A DNA stretch of 64,000 nt from Parageobacillus caldoxylosilyticus NBRC 107762 (lineage in GTDB: Bacteria > Bacillota > Bacilli > Bacillales > Anoxybacillaceae). The first letter of the stretch is position 1; every line of letters begins with the position of its first letter. The position numbers and the translations under genes are program-made. The stretch covers positions 1 through 64,000 of the forward strand of contig NZ_BAWO01000004.1 in the NCBI RefSeq assembly GCF_000632715.1, read 5' to 3'. The notes beneath the pieces were generated by a model, which was given only the letters and a program-made list of their open reading frames with translations, did no database searches and was not told where the DNA came from. This document shows positions 63,061 through 64,000 of the stretch, piece by piece.

Positions 63061-64000
63061 TCATTTGCGGCGAAGCAATAGCAATGTCTGATCGTCTTTG
63101 ATCTCGTATTGATGATATGCTTTTACTTGTTCATACAAATCATGAATGATTTCTTGCGCCGATTTTGTCGTATCGATTTTCTTCATCATCTCGGCCAATA
63201 CAGAAAAGTCATCCCCTGTTTCGCTGTCTCGCCGCTCTGTCACCCCATCGGTATATAACAAAATGATATCCCCTGACTCCAGGCGGACAGACTTCGTTTC
63301 AAAGGCAAACTGCGGAAACAGCCCAAGCGCGCATCCTTCTGTCGCCAGAGGCACGCATTCATGCGTTTCCGCCCGATATAAAAGGCCTGGCTCATGCCCC
63401 GCGCTTGCGTAGGAAAATGTATGGTTCTTTTCATTGTAATTTCCAACAAACATCGTGACAAACATGGACGCCTCCGTATAGTCATACACAAACCGATTTA
63501 ATAAATCCAAATAAATATGCGGCTGCGTTCCGTAATGAAGAGTGCGGTCAAGAATAAACTTCATTAACGTCATCAGCATCGCCGCCGGGATCCCTTTTCC
63601 CGACACGTCAGCGATGCCGACGGAAAAGGACGTCTGGTGAGCGGAAAAATGGTAAAAGTCGCCGCTTAAAATGCGGGCAGGAACGCTTAATACCCCGACA
63701 TCCACATAGGAAGGCAGTTTCATCTCCTTTAGGTCCTGGAGAAGGGATCGCTGCATGTTGGCGGCCAGCGACAGCTCCAAATCAAGCTGCTGCCGCTCGC
63801 GTTCCAACCGCTCCTTTTCTTTTTTCTCCGTCATATCGCGGAATACGACCACCATGCTCGTCAACGTCCCGTTTTCCAACACCGGCGCCAACGTATAGCT
63901 CACCGGCAAATACGTTCCGTCTTTGCGGCAGAATTCCTCTTCATCCACGCGGATGACTTCCCCGTTTTTTAACGGCTTAATCAGGCGAATAAGATCTTTG
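63061..64000 (-). CDS. PAS-PP2C phosphatase, RsbP/RsbU class (5' end beyond window)
   Basis: The open frame runs to the window edge, so the N-terminus is missing; the GTG at 63948 is internal. Visible: the end of a PAS/PAC domain (CRKDGTYLPVSYTLAP, VVVFRDMTEKK), a short coiled coil (KERLERERQQLDLELSLAAN), and a SpoIIE/PP2C domain with SGDFYHF, DVSGKGIPAAMLMTLMKF and LYTDGVTERRD metal sites. Convergent with sigB, it most likely dephosphorylates RsbV in response to the PAS signal, as RsbP does for energy stress. The signal is unknown. Confidence 0.88.
   Translation of the reverse strand, partial: KDLIRLIKPLKNGEVIRVDEEEFCRKDGTYLPVSYTLAPVLENGTLTSMVVVFRDMTEKKEKERLERERQQLDLELSLAANMQRSLLQDLKEMKLPSYVDVGVLSVPARILSGDFYHFSAHQTSFSVGIADVSGKGIPAAMLMTLMKFILDRTLHYGTQPHIYLDLLNRFVYDYTEASMFVTMFVGNYNEKNHTFSYASAGHEPGLLYRAETHECVPLATEGCALGLFPQFAFETKSVRLESGDIILLYTDGVTERRDSETGDDFSVLAEMMKKIDTTKSAQEIIHDLYEQVKAYHQYEIKDDQTLLLLRRK

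Overview
The window is chromosomal DNA of a thermophilic, spore-forming Bacillaceae, most like Geobacillus/Parageobacillus. This rests on recognisable proteins (an AdhT-type alcohol dehydrogenase relic, fused isobutyryl-CoA mutase IcmF, GerQ/CwlJ, SpoIIR, RsfA, Spo0F, SigB) and on gene order collinear with the Bacillus subtilis atp-to-ywd segment. I could not run a database search, so the species is an inference.

Layout. 1-4647: ATP synthase operon on the minus strand (atpZ-like, atpI, B, E, F, H, A, start of atpG), with an IS200/IS605-type relic between atpE and atpF. 4768-10510: upp, glyA, ywlG, rpiB, a chemotaxis receptor, ywlE, mntP. 10565-14728: tsaC, a DnaA-box cluster, spoIIR, prmC, prfA. 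14913-16850: a decayed alcohol/aldehyde dehydrogenase pair behind an intact-looking sigma-54 promoter. 16884-24512: a sporulation-type lipoprotein, tdk, rpmE, rho, glpX, murA, transaldolase, fba. 24667-28080: spo0F, ywjG, pyrG with a textbook GGGCTC attenuator, rpoE. 28316-39314: a fatty-acid/branched-acid catabolic block (icmF, a TetR regulator, two acyl-CoA dehydrogenases, 3-hydroxybutyryl-CoA dehydrogenase, thiolase, fadF) inserted between rpoE and fadF, with matching operator-like sites at fadF and at the thiolase. 39396-48621: cardiolipin synthase, argS, speB/speE, pbpG-type PBP, ywhD, M50 protease. 48752-56380: tautomerase, purine permease, ywgA, HD hydrolase, rsfA, lipL, pta, hemQ. 56461-60759: cwlJ-gerQ, an FNR-type promoter driving CopD-like and UbiA-like membrane genes, small conserved genes, ung. 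60891-64000: a sigma-B operon (unknown gene, rsbV, rsbW, sigB) with a convergent PAS-PP2C phosphatase gene running off the edge.

How parts work together. The catabolic block would convert fatty acyl-CoA and isobutyryl-CoA to acetyl-CoA with electrons passed to FadF; pta links acetyl-CoA to acetyl phosphate; IcmF moves carbon between isobutyryl- and n-butyryl-CoA. Sporulation genes carry matching forespore or mother-cell promoters (sigma-F at rsfA, sigma-E at cwlJ). The sigma-B operon has a sigma-B site upstream and so should be autoregulated.

Most of the window is conserved core. The parts that reward a second look are three IS200/IS605 (TnpB/omegaRNA-like) end relics, a family of long-hairpin intergenic repeats, the DnaA-box cluster, the decayed adh/aldh locus, and the FNR-controlled copD/ubiA pair with an apparent junction deletion. 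I did not find a complete, convincingly new multi-gene system.
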